The notes under the pieces: generated by a model | Seen by the model: the letters and a program-made list of their open reading frames with translations, nothing else | What the model was told of the DNA's origin: nothing | Database searches by the model: none | DNA from: Pseudomonadota bacterium | GTDB taxonomy: Bacteria; Desulfobacterota; Desulfovibrionia; Desulfovibrionales; Desulfovibrionaceae | Assembly (NCBI GenBank): GCA_023390395.1 | Contig: JAEWCY010000175.1 | Span: forward strand, 1 to 24,376 | DNA: 24,376 nucleotides | Direction: 5' to 3' | Part shown: in pieces, positions 1 through 6,533 of the stretch | How positions within the stretch are numbered: position 1 is the stretch's first letter | Layout of the letters: the number at the start of each line of letters is the position of its first letter | Program-made: the position numbers and the translations under genes

Positions 1-52
1 TCAGGGGGAATGCCTCCGGCGGCCAGGAGGGGCCGGGGGCCCCTCCTGGACC
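1..52 (-). repeat. Intergenic stem-loop repeat, copy 1
   Basis: Read on the minus strand, the element is GTCC, then a hairpin with a perfect 12-bp stem (23-34 pairs with 38-49, loop GGG 35-37), then the tail CCGCCGGAGGCATTCCCC. The same architecture and tail recur at about 1702-1743 and 3716-3764. This copy lies about 45 bases past the thrC stop and has the same orientation as thrC transcription. It could end or stabilise the thrC transcript, but there is no U-run, so a classic Rho-independent terminator is not supported. Confidence 0.75.
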
Positions 53-96
53 ACCCCAGTATGGGATGCGCCGGGATGCGGAAGAATGGGTGGGCG

Positions 97-1548
97 CTAT
101 TTGCGCGAGAGGCCGAGCGTCTCGACGATCGCGGCGGCGGCCTTGGCCGTGTAGTCCTCGGGCGAAAGCGACGCCTTGTCCGCGTCGGACAGGACGCCGC
201 GCGGCTTGTTGACGAATTTGGGGTCGGGCGTGACGCCGTAGGACGCCGGGAAGGTGTTCTCGAAGTACATCTCCTGGAAGCCGATGAACTTCAGGTGGTG
301 CGCCGTGGCGTCGAGGATCGACACTTCCGACGGCTCCACAAGCCCCATTTCCCGGGCCTTCATGAGGCCGGCCAGGCATTCGCCGCCCTGCGTGCAGCTG
401 ATGTGCCCGTGGCGGTTGGCCGTGAGCATGCCTTCCATGATGGCCTGCTCGGTCACCTGGATCACCTGGAAGCTGCCCGGGCCGCCGATCTTTTCGTACT
501 GCTCCACGAAATGGGCCACGCGCGGGAACGAGACCGGATTGCCGATCATGGCCGCCTGGGCCACGGACGGGGTCACGGCCACGGGCTCGTAATGCCGCTT
601 GGCCGGGTCTGACTCGGCGTAGTAGCGCCAGACCGGGTCGGCATGGTGGGACTGCACGCCGAAGATGCGGGGCAGGGAGCGGATGACGCCGAGCTTTTTG
701 AGCTTCAGGAAGCCGCCCATGATCGCCGTCACGTTGCCCGCGTTGCCGATGGGCACGAACACGCACTTGCGGTAGGTGTCCCAGCCGAACCATTGGGCCA
801 CCTCGAAGGCGTAGGACTCCTGGCCCAGGATGCGCCAGGCGTTTTTCGAGTTGAGCAGCGCCACGCGGTAGTTGTCGGCCAGATGCTCGACCACCTTCAT
901 GCAGTCGTCGAACACGCCCGGCACCTCGATGACCGTGGCGCCGCTGCCGAGCGGCTGGGCCAGCTGCTGCGGCGTGACCTTGCCCTTGGGCAGGATGACC
1001 ACGGACTTGATGGGGCCGCCGACGTAGGCGGCGTAGAGCGCGGCCGAGGCCGAGGTGTCGCCCGTGGAGGCGCATACGGTGAGCACGGAGTCCCAGTCGT
1101 TGACGCGCACGAGGTGCTTCAAATAGCTGAAGGCGCAGGCCATGCCCCGGTCCTTGAAGGAGGCGCTGGGGTTCTGGCCGTCGTTTTTGTAGAAAAACGG
1201 CACGCCCACGGTTTCGGTCAGGGCCTCGTTGGCGGCCACGAGCGGCGTGTGCCCCTCGCCGAGGTAGACGATGTCGCCCTCGTCCATAACCGGGGCCATG
1301 AGCTCATAGTAGCGCAGCACGCCGCGAAGCGCGGTTACGCGCGTGGACGCCCGCTTGTCGAACAGCGACTGCCAGTAGCTGGCCGGGTATTCGAGCAGGC
1401 TGTCGAAGGTCGTGTCCTCAAGGATGAACACGCCCCCGCAGTGCGGACAGGTGTAGTAAAGCTCCCGGATGTCGAACCGGGCCTGGCAACCCAGGCAGAC
1501 ATATTCCATCTTGCCCCGGTAGGCCGGAAAATCGCTGACCGTGATCAT
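97..1548 (-). CDS. thrC: Threonine synthase (zinc-ribbon class)
   Basis: This gene encodes a PLP-dependent threonine synthase, which converts O-phosphohomoserine to threonine and phosphate in the cytoplasm. The protein is 483 residues. An N-terminal zinc ribbon carries CxxC pairs at Cys18/Cys21 and Cys34/Cys37. The PLP lysine is Lys132 in the motif SASFKDRG, and the Ser/Thr-rich segment CASTGDTSASAA is typical of fold-type II PLP enzymes. I chose the ATG at 1548 because it has a strong ribosome binding site (AGGAGAAGGAAG) five to six bases upstream and because the zinc ribbon begins directly after it; the open frame runs 25 codons further upstream without family resemblance. It stands alone, with a gap of about 220 bases to the next gene. 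I found no convincing promoter in the AT-richer part of the upstream gap (about 1610-1680). Cysteate synthase is a related alternative, but the zinc ribbon and general sequence favour ThrC. Confidence 0.93.
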   Translation of the reverse strand: MITVSDFPAYRGKMEYVCLGCQARFDIRELYYTCPHCGGVFILEDTTFDSLLEYPASYWQSLFDKRASTRVTALRGVLRYYELMAPVMDEGDIVYLGEGHTPLVAANEALTETVGVPFFYKNDGQNPSASFKDRGMACAFSYLKHLVRVNDWDSVLTVCASTGDTSASAALYAAYVGGPIKSVVILPKGKVTPQQLAQPLGSGATVIEVPGVFDDCMKVVEHLADNYRVALLNSKNAWRILGQESYAFEVAQWFGWDTYRKCVFVPIGNAGNVTAIMGGFLKLKKLGVIRSLPRIFGVQSHHADPVWRYYAESDPAKRHYEPVAVTPSVAQAAMIGNPVSFPRVAHFVEQYEKIGGPGSFQVIQVTEQAIMEGMLTANRHGHISCTQGGECLAGLMKAREMGLVEPSEVSILDATAHHLKFIGFQEMYFENTFPASYGVTPDPKFVNKPRGVLSDADKASLSPEDYTAKAAAAIVETLGLSRK

Positions 1549-1700
1549 GGCGCTTCCTTCTCCTCGCGTCGTGTCCCCGAAGCCTGCCCGGCACGGACCG
1601 ACCATCGCAACAACGAACTTCACTCAAAAATATCTGGCCCTGACAAAAATCCGTCTCACCTCAAAAAAATGCCAAGGAGCCGGCCTGAACCCGAAAAGGG

Positions 1701-1744
1701 AGTCCAGAGGGCGCCAGCCCTTTGGCCGCCGGAGGCGTTCCCCT
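1701..1744 (+). repeat. Intergenic stem-loop repeat, copy 2
   Basis: GTCC is followed by a 9-bp stem with one G-T wobble (1704-1712 with 1717-1725, loop 1713-1716) and then the conserved tail CCGCCGGAGGCGTTCCCC (1726-1743). This is the most diverged of the three copies. It sits about 25 bases past the stop of the minus-strand DUF456 gene, but reads in the opposite orientation to that gene, unlike copy 1. The rest of the 1549-1767 gap holds the thrC leader and an AT-richer stretch near 1610-1680. Confidence 0.7.
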
Positions 1745-1767
1745 CTCCCCAATTACCACTCCACGAG

Positions 1768-2274
1768 CTACGCCGGCCAGAGGGCTCGGGCGGTGGCCAC
1801 CCACATGACGACGCCGCAGGCGACCTTGGCGGTCATGCCGAACACCTTGCCGTACATGGCCCCCATGGCGGCCCGACGTGCTGCGGCGTCGTCGCGCCCA
1901 TGGGCGCGCTCGAAGACATAGCAGCCGAGAAACGCGCCGGCAACGGCCCCGAACAGGGCTCCGATGCCGAGAAAAAACGGCGCGCCGAGCAATGCGCCGG
2001 CAAACGCGCCGAGAAACCCGCCCAGGTTCCCCTTGCCCGTGGCCCCGTATTTCTTCGCGCCAAAGAGCTGGGCGAAAAGCTCCACCGCTTCGCCGGCCAG
2101 CCCCACGCACACGAGCATGGCGTAAAAGGCGAACCCCAGGTGCGGCGCGGGATGGAAATAGTCCCAGAGCGCCACGAGCCCGAGCAGCAGCCAGTTCGCC
2201 GGCAGCCCGAAAACGTGGAGCGTCAGGCACGCCAGCAGCACAAGCAGGAACAAGACGACGAAGGCGACCGTCAC
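1768..2274 (-). CDS. DUF456-like small membrane protein
   Basis: The protein is 168 residues and strongly hydrophobic. An N-terminal membrane segment (about residues 3-30) is followed by an amphipathic stretch with FAQLFGAKKYGATGKG, then a Gly/Ala-rich hydrophobic region (about 80-120) and a final membrane segment near the C terminus. The glycine-rich GNLGGFLGAFAGALLGAPF motif resembles DUF456 membrane proteins, whose function is not established. The start is a GTG whose bases overlap the paaK stop (GTGA, four-base overlap 2271-2274), so it is very probably translated by coupling to paaK. The functional link to paaK is unknown; the family name rests on pattern recognition. Confidence 0.8.
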   Translation of the reverse strand: MTVAFVVLFLLVLLACLTLHVFGLPANWLLLGLVALWDYFHPAPHLGFAFYAMLVCVGLAGEAVELFAQLFGAKKYGATGKGNLGGFLGAFAGALLGAPFFLGIGALFGAVAGAFLGCYVFERAHGRDDAAARRAAMGAMYGKVFGMTAKVACGVVMWVATARALWPA

Positions 2275-3569
2275 GCGCCCTTCTCCCGATTGTCGATGAC
2301 GCGCGTGGCCTTGCCCTCGGACTTGGGCAAGGAATTGCGCTCCACGAGCTCCACCTTGGGCGTGACCAGGATTTCGTCGCGAAGCCGCGCCACGATGCGT
2401 TTTTGCAAAGCGGCCAGCTGGCGCATGTCCTCCACGAAGTACTCGTCGCGAATCTCCACCTTGATCCGCAGGTTATCGATGAACCCGTCGCGCTCGAGCA
2501 TGATCAGGTAGTTCTGGCCGACCTCGGGCATGGCCATGAGGATGCGCTCGATCTGCATGGGGAAGATGTTACAGCCCTTGACGATCATCATGTCGTCGCA
2601 GCGGCCCTGCAAGCGGTCGAGGCGGCGGTGTTCGCGGCCGCACGGGCAGGTTCCGGGCAGAAAACGCGTCATGTCGCGGGTGCGGTAACGGATGATGGGC
2701 ATGCCCTCGCGTCCGAGGCTCGTCATGACGAGTTCGCCGAGCTCGCCGTCGGGCACGGGCTCGCCCGTGGCCGGGTCCACGATCTCGGGCAGATAGGCGT
2801 CCTCCCAGACGTGCATGCCGTGCTGCTCCCGGCACTCGAAGGCGACGCCAGGGCCGTTCATTTCGGATAGGCCGTAGGAGTTGTAGCACTTCATGTCGTA
2901 GAGATCTTCCAGGCGACGGCGCGTCTCCTCGGTGTAGGGCTCGGCCCCGACCAGGGCAATGCGCAGCGGCAGCGTGCGCGGATCGATGCCCATCTCGGCG
3001 AAGACCGTGGACAGGTACAGGGCGTAGGACGGAATGATGTGGATGCCCGTGACCTTGAAGTCCATGAGCAGCTTGATCTGGCGGTGGCTGTTGCCCGCGC
3101 CGGCGGGAATGGTCAGGCAGCCGAGCTTTTCCGCGCCGCAGTGGATGCCGAGCCCGCCGGTGAAAAGGCCGTAGCCGGACATGTTCTGGATGACGTCTTC
3201 CTTGCGTAGCCCCACCATGTGCATGCAGCGCGCCATGAGCGACGCCCACCAGTCCAGGTCGTTTTTCGTATGGTAGATGACCGTGGGCGTGCCGGTAGTG
3301 CCGGAGGAGACGTGCATGCGCACCATTTCGCTTTGCGGCAGGGCGAGCAGCTTGTCCGGGTAGCTGTCGCGCAGGTCCTGCTTGGTGGTAAACGGCAGGC
3401 GCCTGACGTCGTCGAGGCTCGTGACAGCCTCGGGATCGACGCCGCACTCCTTGAAGCGCTGCGCGTAAAACGGCGATTTCGCCGCCTGCCTGAGCGTCGT
3501 TTTCAGGCGCTTTAGCTGCAACCGCTCGATCTCGGGCCTCGAAAGCCCTTCCGCTGCATCGTAATACAC
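2271..3569 (-). CDS. paaK: Phenylacetate-CoA ligase
   Basis: The protein is an ATP-dependent aryl-acid CoA ligase of the adenylate-forming family: it makes an acyl-AMP and then the CoA thioester, with phenylacetate or an indole/aryl-acetate as the likely substrate. At 432 residues it has the usual PaaK length. Visible motifs are the phosphate-binding loop SSGTTGTP (about 88-95), NSYGLSEM (adenine/aryl site), IIRYRTRDMTRF, and the C-terminal RLQGRCDDMMIVKG signature with the family's CPCG segment before it. The start is a GTG at 3569, seven bases after AAAGGAG; the frame extends 29 codons upstream, but that part is arginine-rich and unlike the family. In anaerobes such ligases often work with indolepyruvate oxidoreductase in aromatic amino-acid breakdown, but no such gene is visible here. 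The downstream DUF456 gene overlaps it by four bases. Confidence 0.9.
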   Translation of the reverse strand: MYYDAAEGLSRPEIERLQLKRLKTTLRQAAKSPFYAQRFKECGVDPEAVTSLDDVRRLPFTTKQDLRDSYPDKLLALPQSEMVRMHVSSGTTGTPTVIYHTKNDLDWWASLMARCMHMVGLRKEDVIQNMSGYGLFTGGLGIHCGAEKLGCLTIPAGAGNSHRQIKLLMDFKVTGIHIIPSYALYLSTVFAEMGIDPRTLPLRIALVGAEPYTEETRRRLEDLYDMKCYNSYGLSEMNGPGVAFECREQHGMHVWEDAYLPEIVDPATGEPVPDGELGELVMTSLGREGMPIIRYRTRDMTRFLPGTCPCGREHRRLDRLQGRCDDMMIVKGCNIFPMQIERILMAMPEVGQNYLIMLERDGFIDNLRIKVEIRDEYFVEDMRQLAALQKRIVARLRDEILVTPKVELVERNSLPKSEGKATRVIDNREKGA

Positions 3570-3713
3570 GGCCGCTCCTTTGCGCGCTCTGCGTGCGCAT
3601 GCGGAGGGGAATGAAGGTGTGGGGAGAAACCCCCTCTTCCCCCCAAAAACTTTCAACGTGCTGCACGCCGCCCCGGCCTCTCGTCCATGCCGGGCGGACG
3701 CCCGCAGGTGGGG

Positions 3714-3766
3714 AGGTCCAGGAGGGGGTCTCCCCCTCCTGGCCGCCGGAGGCCTCTTCCCTCCTC
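3714..3766 (+). repeat. Intergenic stem-loop repeat, copy 3
   Basis: GTCC is followed by a perfect 11-bp stem (3718-3728 with 3732-3742, loop TCT), then the tail CCGCCGGAGGCCTCTTCCC. It starts 13-15 bases past the dnaB stop (3779) and reads opposite to dnaB. The remainder of the 3570-3778 gap contains a small GGGG/CCCC hairpin at 3621-3633 and the paaK ribosome binding site; I found no clear promoter for paaK. Confidence 0.75.
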
Positions 3767-3778
3767 CCTCGCCCCGCC

Positions 3779-5236
3779 TTAGCCAAATCCCAGTTCAGAC
3801 GGGGGTGGGATGTCGGAGAGGTTCTCGAAGGCGGTGGATTCCTTGAAAAAGGTCAGGCGCACCATGCCCGTGGGCCCGTTTCGCTGCTTGCCGATGATGA
3901 TCTCGGCCACGTTGTCCTCGGGCGTGAGTTCTTCCTTTTTTTTGTAGGCCGCGCCGCGGTAGAGGAAGATGATGACGTCGGCGTCCTGCTCGATGGCCCC
4001 GGATTCGCGCAGGTCGGACATCATGGGGCGCTTGTCGGCGCGCTCCTCGACCTTGCGGTTGAGCTGGGAGAGCGCGATGACGGGCACGTGCAGCTCCTTG
4101 GCCAGGGCCTTGAGGCTGCGGGAAATGTCGGAGATCTCCTGTTCGCGCGAGTCGATGTGGCGCGAGGCGCGCATGAGCTGGAGATAGTCCACCACGATGA
4201 GCCCCAGGCCGTGCTCGGCCTTCAAGCGGCGGCAGCGGGCGCGCAGGTCCATGGTGGTGATGGCCGGGGTGTCGTCCACGAAGATGGGCGCGGCCGAAAG
4301 GTGGTTGGCGGCGTCGTAGAGCTTGGCCCAGTCGTCGTCGTCCAGGCGTCCCCGGCGCAGCTTGGCCAGGTCCACCTTGCCCCAGCAGCAGAGCATCCGC
4401 TGCATGATCTGCTCCATGGACATTTCCAGCGAAAAGACGGCCGTGGGCACGCCGTGCATGGCCGCGCCGCGCATGGCCACGTTCATGGCGAAGGCGGTCT
4501 TGCCCATGGAGGGGCGGCCGGCGATGATGATGAGGTCGGAAGGCTGCAGCCCCGCCGTGTACTCGTCGAACTGGTAGTAGCCGGTGGGCACGCCGGTGAC
4601 CAGCTCCTTGTTCTCCATGCGCTTTTCGATCTGCTCGAAGACGCGGGTGACGAGGTCCTTGGAGGAGTGCAGGCCCTTGGTGGTGCGCGAGTCGGCGATG
4701 GCGAAGATGGCCTGCTCGGACTCGTCCAGGAGCTTTTCGGTTTCCTGGCCGCCTTCGTAGCAGCGGCTGATGATGTCCACGGCCGCGCCGATGAGCTTTC
4801 GCTGCACGGCCTTTTCCCGGACGATGCCGGCGTGGTGCAGGGCGTTGGCGGCGGAGATGGTGGAAGTGGTCAGATCGGCCAGGTAGGCCGGTCCGCCGAC
4901 CTCGTCCAGTCGGCCGGAAGCGCGCAGGGCCTCGGCCAGGGACACGAGGTCGATGGGGGCGTTCTGGCGCGAGAGGTCCAGGATGGCCTGGTAGATGAGG
5001 CGGTGGGCCGGGGAGTAGAAATCGTCCTCGCCGACCAGGTCGACGAGATTGAACAGGATGGAGTTCTTGAGCAAAACCCCCCCCAGAACCGCCTGCTCGG
5101 CTTCGAGGTTCTGGGGGGGGACTTTTTTCAGGACGTCGGAGGAGACCCGCTCCAGGGCCTGCCCGGTCAGCGGCTCGCCGCTTCCGACAAGGCCGGAAGT
5201 CTTGGAATTACGCGGTTTCTTCCTCGGACTGTCCAC
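3779..5236 (-). CDS. dnaB: Replicative DNA helicase DnaB
   Basis: This is the hexameric 5'-3' replication-fork helicase. The N-terminal DnaB domain begins at PPQNLEAEQAVLGG. The RecA-like motor has Walker A GRPSMGKTA (about residue 240), Walker B-type GLIVVDYLQLM, the H4 segment SREQEISDISRSLKALA and the C-terminal QRNGPTG motif. The length (about 485 residues) is normal. The start is uncertain. No in-frame ATG precedes the conserved region; candidates are GTG at 5236 and TTG at 5260, neither with a visible Shine-Dalgarno sequence. I chose the GTG. Either one places the start inside the 3' end of rplI (29 or 53 base overlap), which suggests coupled translation. It is the last gene of the rpsF-rpsR-rplI-dnaB operon. 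Confidence 0.93.
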   Translation of the reverse strand: MDSPRKKPRNSKTSGLVGSGEPLTGQALERVSSDVLKKVPPQNLEAEQAVLGGVLLKNSILFNLVDLVGEDDFYSPAHRLIYQAILDLSRQNAPIDLVSLAEALRASGRLDEVGGPAYLADLTTSTISAANALHHAGIVREKAVQRKLIGAAVDIISRCYEGGQETEKLLDESEQAIFAIADSRTTKGLHSSKDLVTRVFEQIEKRMENKELVTGVPTGYYQFDEYTAGLQPSDLIIIAGRPSMGKTAFAMNVAMRGAAMHGVPTAVFSLEMSMEQIMQRMLCCWGKVDLAKLRRGRLDDDDWAKLYDAANHLSAAPIFVDDTPAITTMDLRARCRRLKAEHGLGLIVVDYLQLMRASRHIDSREQEISDISRSLKALAKELHVPVIALSQLNRKVEERADKRPMMSDLRESGAIEQDADVIIFLYRGAAYKKKEELTPEDNVAEIIIGKQRNGPTGMVRLTFFKESTAFENLSDIPPPSELGFG

Positions 5237-5753
5237 TGGCTTCGGCGGCTTCGGCGGCAACCGGGGCGGCGGCGGCCGGCGCGGCGAGGGTTTCTTCTTC
5301 CTCGGCCCCGCCCTGGCGCATGACGGTCACGTTGACCACGCCGCGCAGTTCGGGCAGGAGCTTCACCTGGACGGCGTACTGGCCCAGCGCCCGGATGGGC
5401 TCGTCGAGGACGATCTTCTTGCGGTCGATCTCGACGCCGGCCTCGGCCAGCTTGTCGGCGATGATGCCGGAGGTGACCGAGCCGTAGAGCTTGTCGCCCT
5501 CGCCCACGCGCACCTCGACGACCACCTCCACGGCGGCCAGCCTGTCGGCCAGCGACTGGGCGGCGGAGGCCAGGGCGTCGCGCTTGGCCTGCAGCTTTTT
5601 GCGCTCGTTTTCGAAGCGGCGCATGTTGGCGTCGGTGGCCAGCATGGCCAGTCCCTGGGGTATCAGATAATTGCGGCCGTAACCGGGCTTGACGGCGACC
5701 TTGTCGCCAAGGCGGCCCAGGTTTTCCACGTCCGCGCGCAAAATCAGTTCCAT
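5208..5753 (-). CDS. rplI: 50S ribosomal protein L9
   Basis: Ribosomal protein L9 binds 23S rRNA and reaches toward the neighbouring ribosome. The N-terminal RNA-binding domain is clear: MELILRADVENLGRLGD and KPGYGRNYLIPQGLA. It is followed by the long connecting helix (residues about 45-75) and the C-terminal domain. At 181 residues it is about 30 longer than usual because of an acidic, Ala/Glu-rich tail (from about residue 150) that ends in SGQSEEETA. The 3' end of this tail overlaps the presumed dnaB start. The start ATG at 5753 follows AGGTAGGGA, and the gap to rpsR is 12 bases. Confidence 0.95.
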   Translation of the reverse strand: MELILRADVENLGRLGDKVAVKPGYGRNYLIPQGLAMLATDANMRRFENERKKLQAKRDALASAAQSLADRLAAVEVVVEVRVGEGDKLYGSVTSGIIADKLAEAGVEIDRKKIVLDEPIRALGQYAVQVKLLPELRGVVNVTVMRQGGAEEEETLAAPAAAAPVAAEAAEASGQSEEETA

Positions 5754-5765
5754 GGCGTCCCTACC

Positions 5766-6023
5766 TTACATTTTCTTGAGGTGCTCGGCGCTATGGGTGG
5801 CCGTGTAGTACAGAAGGGCCATCTGCCGGGCGCGTTTGATCTGCAGGGTCAGGCGACGCTGACACTTGGCGCAGGTGCCGGTGATGCGCCGGGCGATGAT
5901 CTTGCCCCGCTCCGTGACGAAATCCTTCAGGATGTCCGGACGCTTGTAGTCGATGGGCAGGTTCTTGTTGGCGCAGAAGCGGCAGAACTTCTTTTTCGGG
6001 GTGAATTTCTTCTTGAACGCCAT
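5766..6023 (-). CDS. rpsR: 30S ribosomal protein S18
   Basis: S18 sits on the 30S platform in a complex with S6. The 85-residue protein has the canonical LPIDYKRPDILKDFVTERGKI core and the basic RRLTLQIKRARQMALLYY helix. It is a zinc-ribbon (C+) form with CxxC pairs at Cys14/Cys17 and Cys51/Cys54, so it is expected to bind Zn; many genomes carry a Cys-free form instead. It lies three bases after rpsF and 12 bases before rplI. Confidence 0.96.
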   Translation of the reverse strand: MAFKKKFTPKKKFCRFCANKNLPIDYKRPDILKDFVTERGKIIARRITGTCAKCQRRLTLQIKRARQMALLYYTATHSAEHLKKM

Positions 6024-6026
6024 GGC

Positions 6027-6335
6027 TTAGGCTCCCTCGGGCACGTACTTGTCGGCGAGCTTGACGGTGACGAACTTCATGATGCCGTCGGTGATGCGCA
6101 CGATGCGCTCGAATTCGGCGATGGCCGTGGCCGGGGCGGCGAACTCGAAACGGGTGTAATGGCCGCGGGTCTTCTTCTGGACGGGATAGGCCAGCTCGCG
6201 CATCCCCCACTCGTCCACGGCCAGCATGTCGGCCTTTTCGCGCTCGAGAACGCCCTTGAGGTTCTCGAGGATCTCCTGCCGGTTGTCGGCCGCGAGCTCG
6301 GGAGAGAGCAACAGCAGCGCTTCGTACTTCCGCAT
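6027..6335 (-). CDS. rpsF: 30S ribosomal protein S6
   Basis: S6 is the S18 partner on the 30S platform. The 102-residue protein shows the S6 fold signature: MRKYEALLLLSPEL at the start, WGMRELAYPVQKKTRGHY in the middle and IVRITDGIMKFVTVKL near the end. The start at 6335 has an excellent ribosome binding site (AAGGAGGAATC-ATG). An open frame extends 19 codons upstream, but it covers the leader RNA and is not protein-like. It is the first gene of the operon; the promoter and a candidate autoregulatory hairpin lie directly upstream. Confidence 0.96.
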   Translation of the reverse strand: MRKYEALLLLSPELAADNRQEILENLKGVLEREKADMLAVDEWGMRELAYPVQKKTRGHYTRFEFAAPATAIAEFERIVRITDGIMKFVTVKLADKYVPEGA

Positions 6336-6359
6336 GATTCCTCCTTGTGGTCTGTGGCC

Positions 6360-6387
6360 CTTTCTCCCGGGCGAACCCATCGGAAAG
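6360..6387 (-). promoter_or_regulatory. Candidate S6:S18-type leader hairpin of rpsF
   Basis: In the predicted leader of about 63 bases, the minus strand folds as outer stem CTTTC/GAAAG, an internal loop carrying CCGAT on one side and GGGA on the other, and inner stem GGG-TTCG-CCC. A hairpin with a conserved CCG in an internal loop is the known S6:S18 ribosomal leader, by which the S6:S18 complex represses its own operon. Position and CCG fit; I could not test the full consensus, so this is a candidate only. Confidence 0.4.
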
Positions 6388-6404
6388 AGCAAGGCGAACG
6401 GGAG

Positions 6405-6433
6405 TCGTTACCTTCGACGCCCCGCGCTGTCAA
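6405..6433 (-). promoter_or_regulatory. Promoter of the rpsF operon
   Basis: The -35 box TTGACA (6428-6433) is a perfect sigma-70 match. It is 17 bases from TAACGA (6405-6410), a weak -10. The predicted start near 6398 gives a leader of about 63 bases before rpsF. Confidence 0.6.
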
Positions 6434-6533
6434 GCGGTTCCCGCGCCTTCTTGCCAAACGCCGGGGGGCGACATAGAAACCCAGACGGCATCTCCGGCCT
6501 TGCGCCGCGCCACAGGCCCTTTCCGAGGAATCC

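Noticed and set aside
643..2511. A 622-codon plus-strand open frame antisense to thrC and DUF456
   Set aside because: His/Gly/Glu-rich composition is typical of the reverse complement of GC-rich genes; the opposite strand has recognisable proteins.
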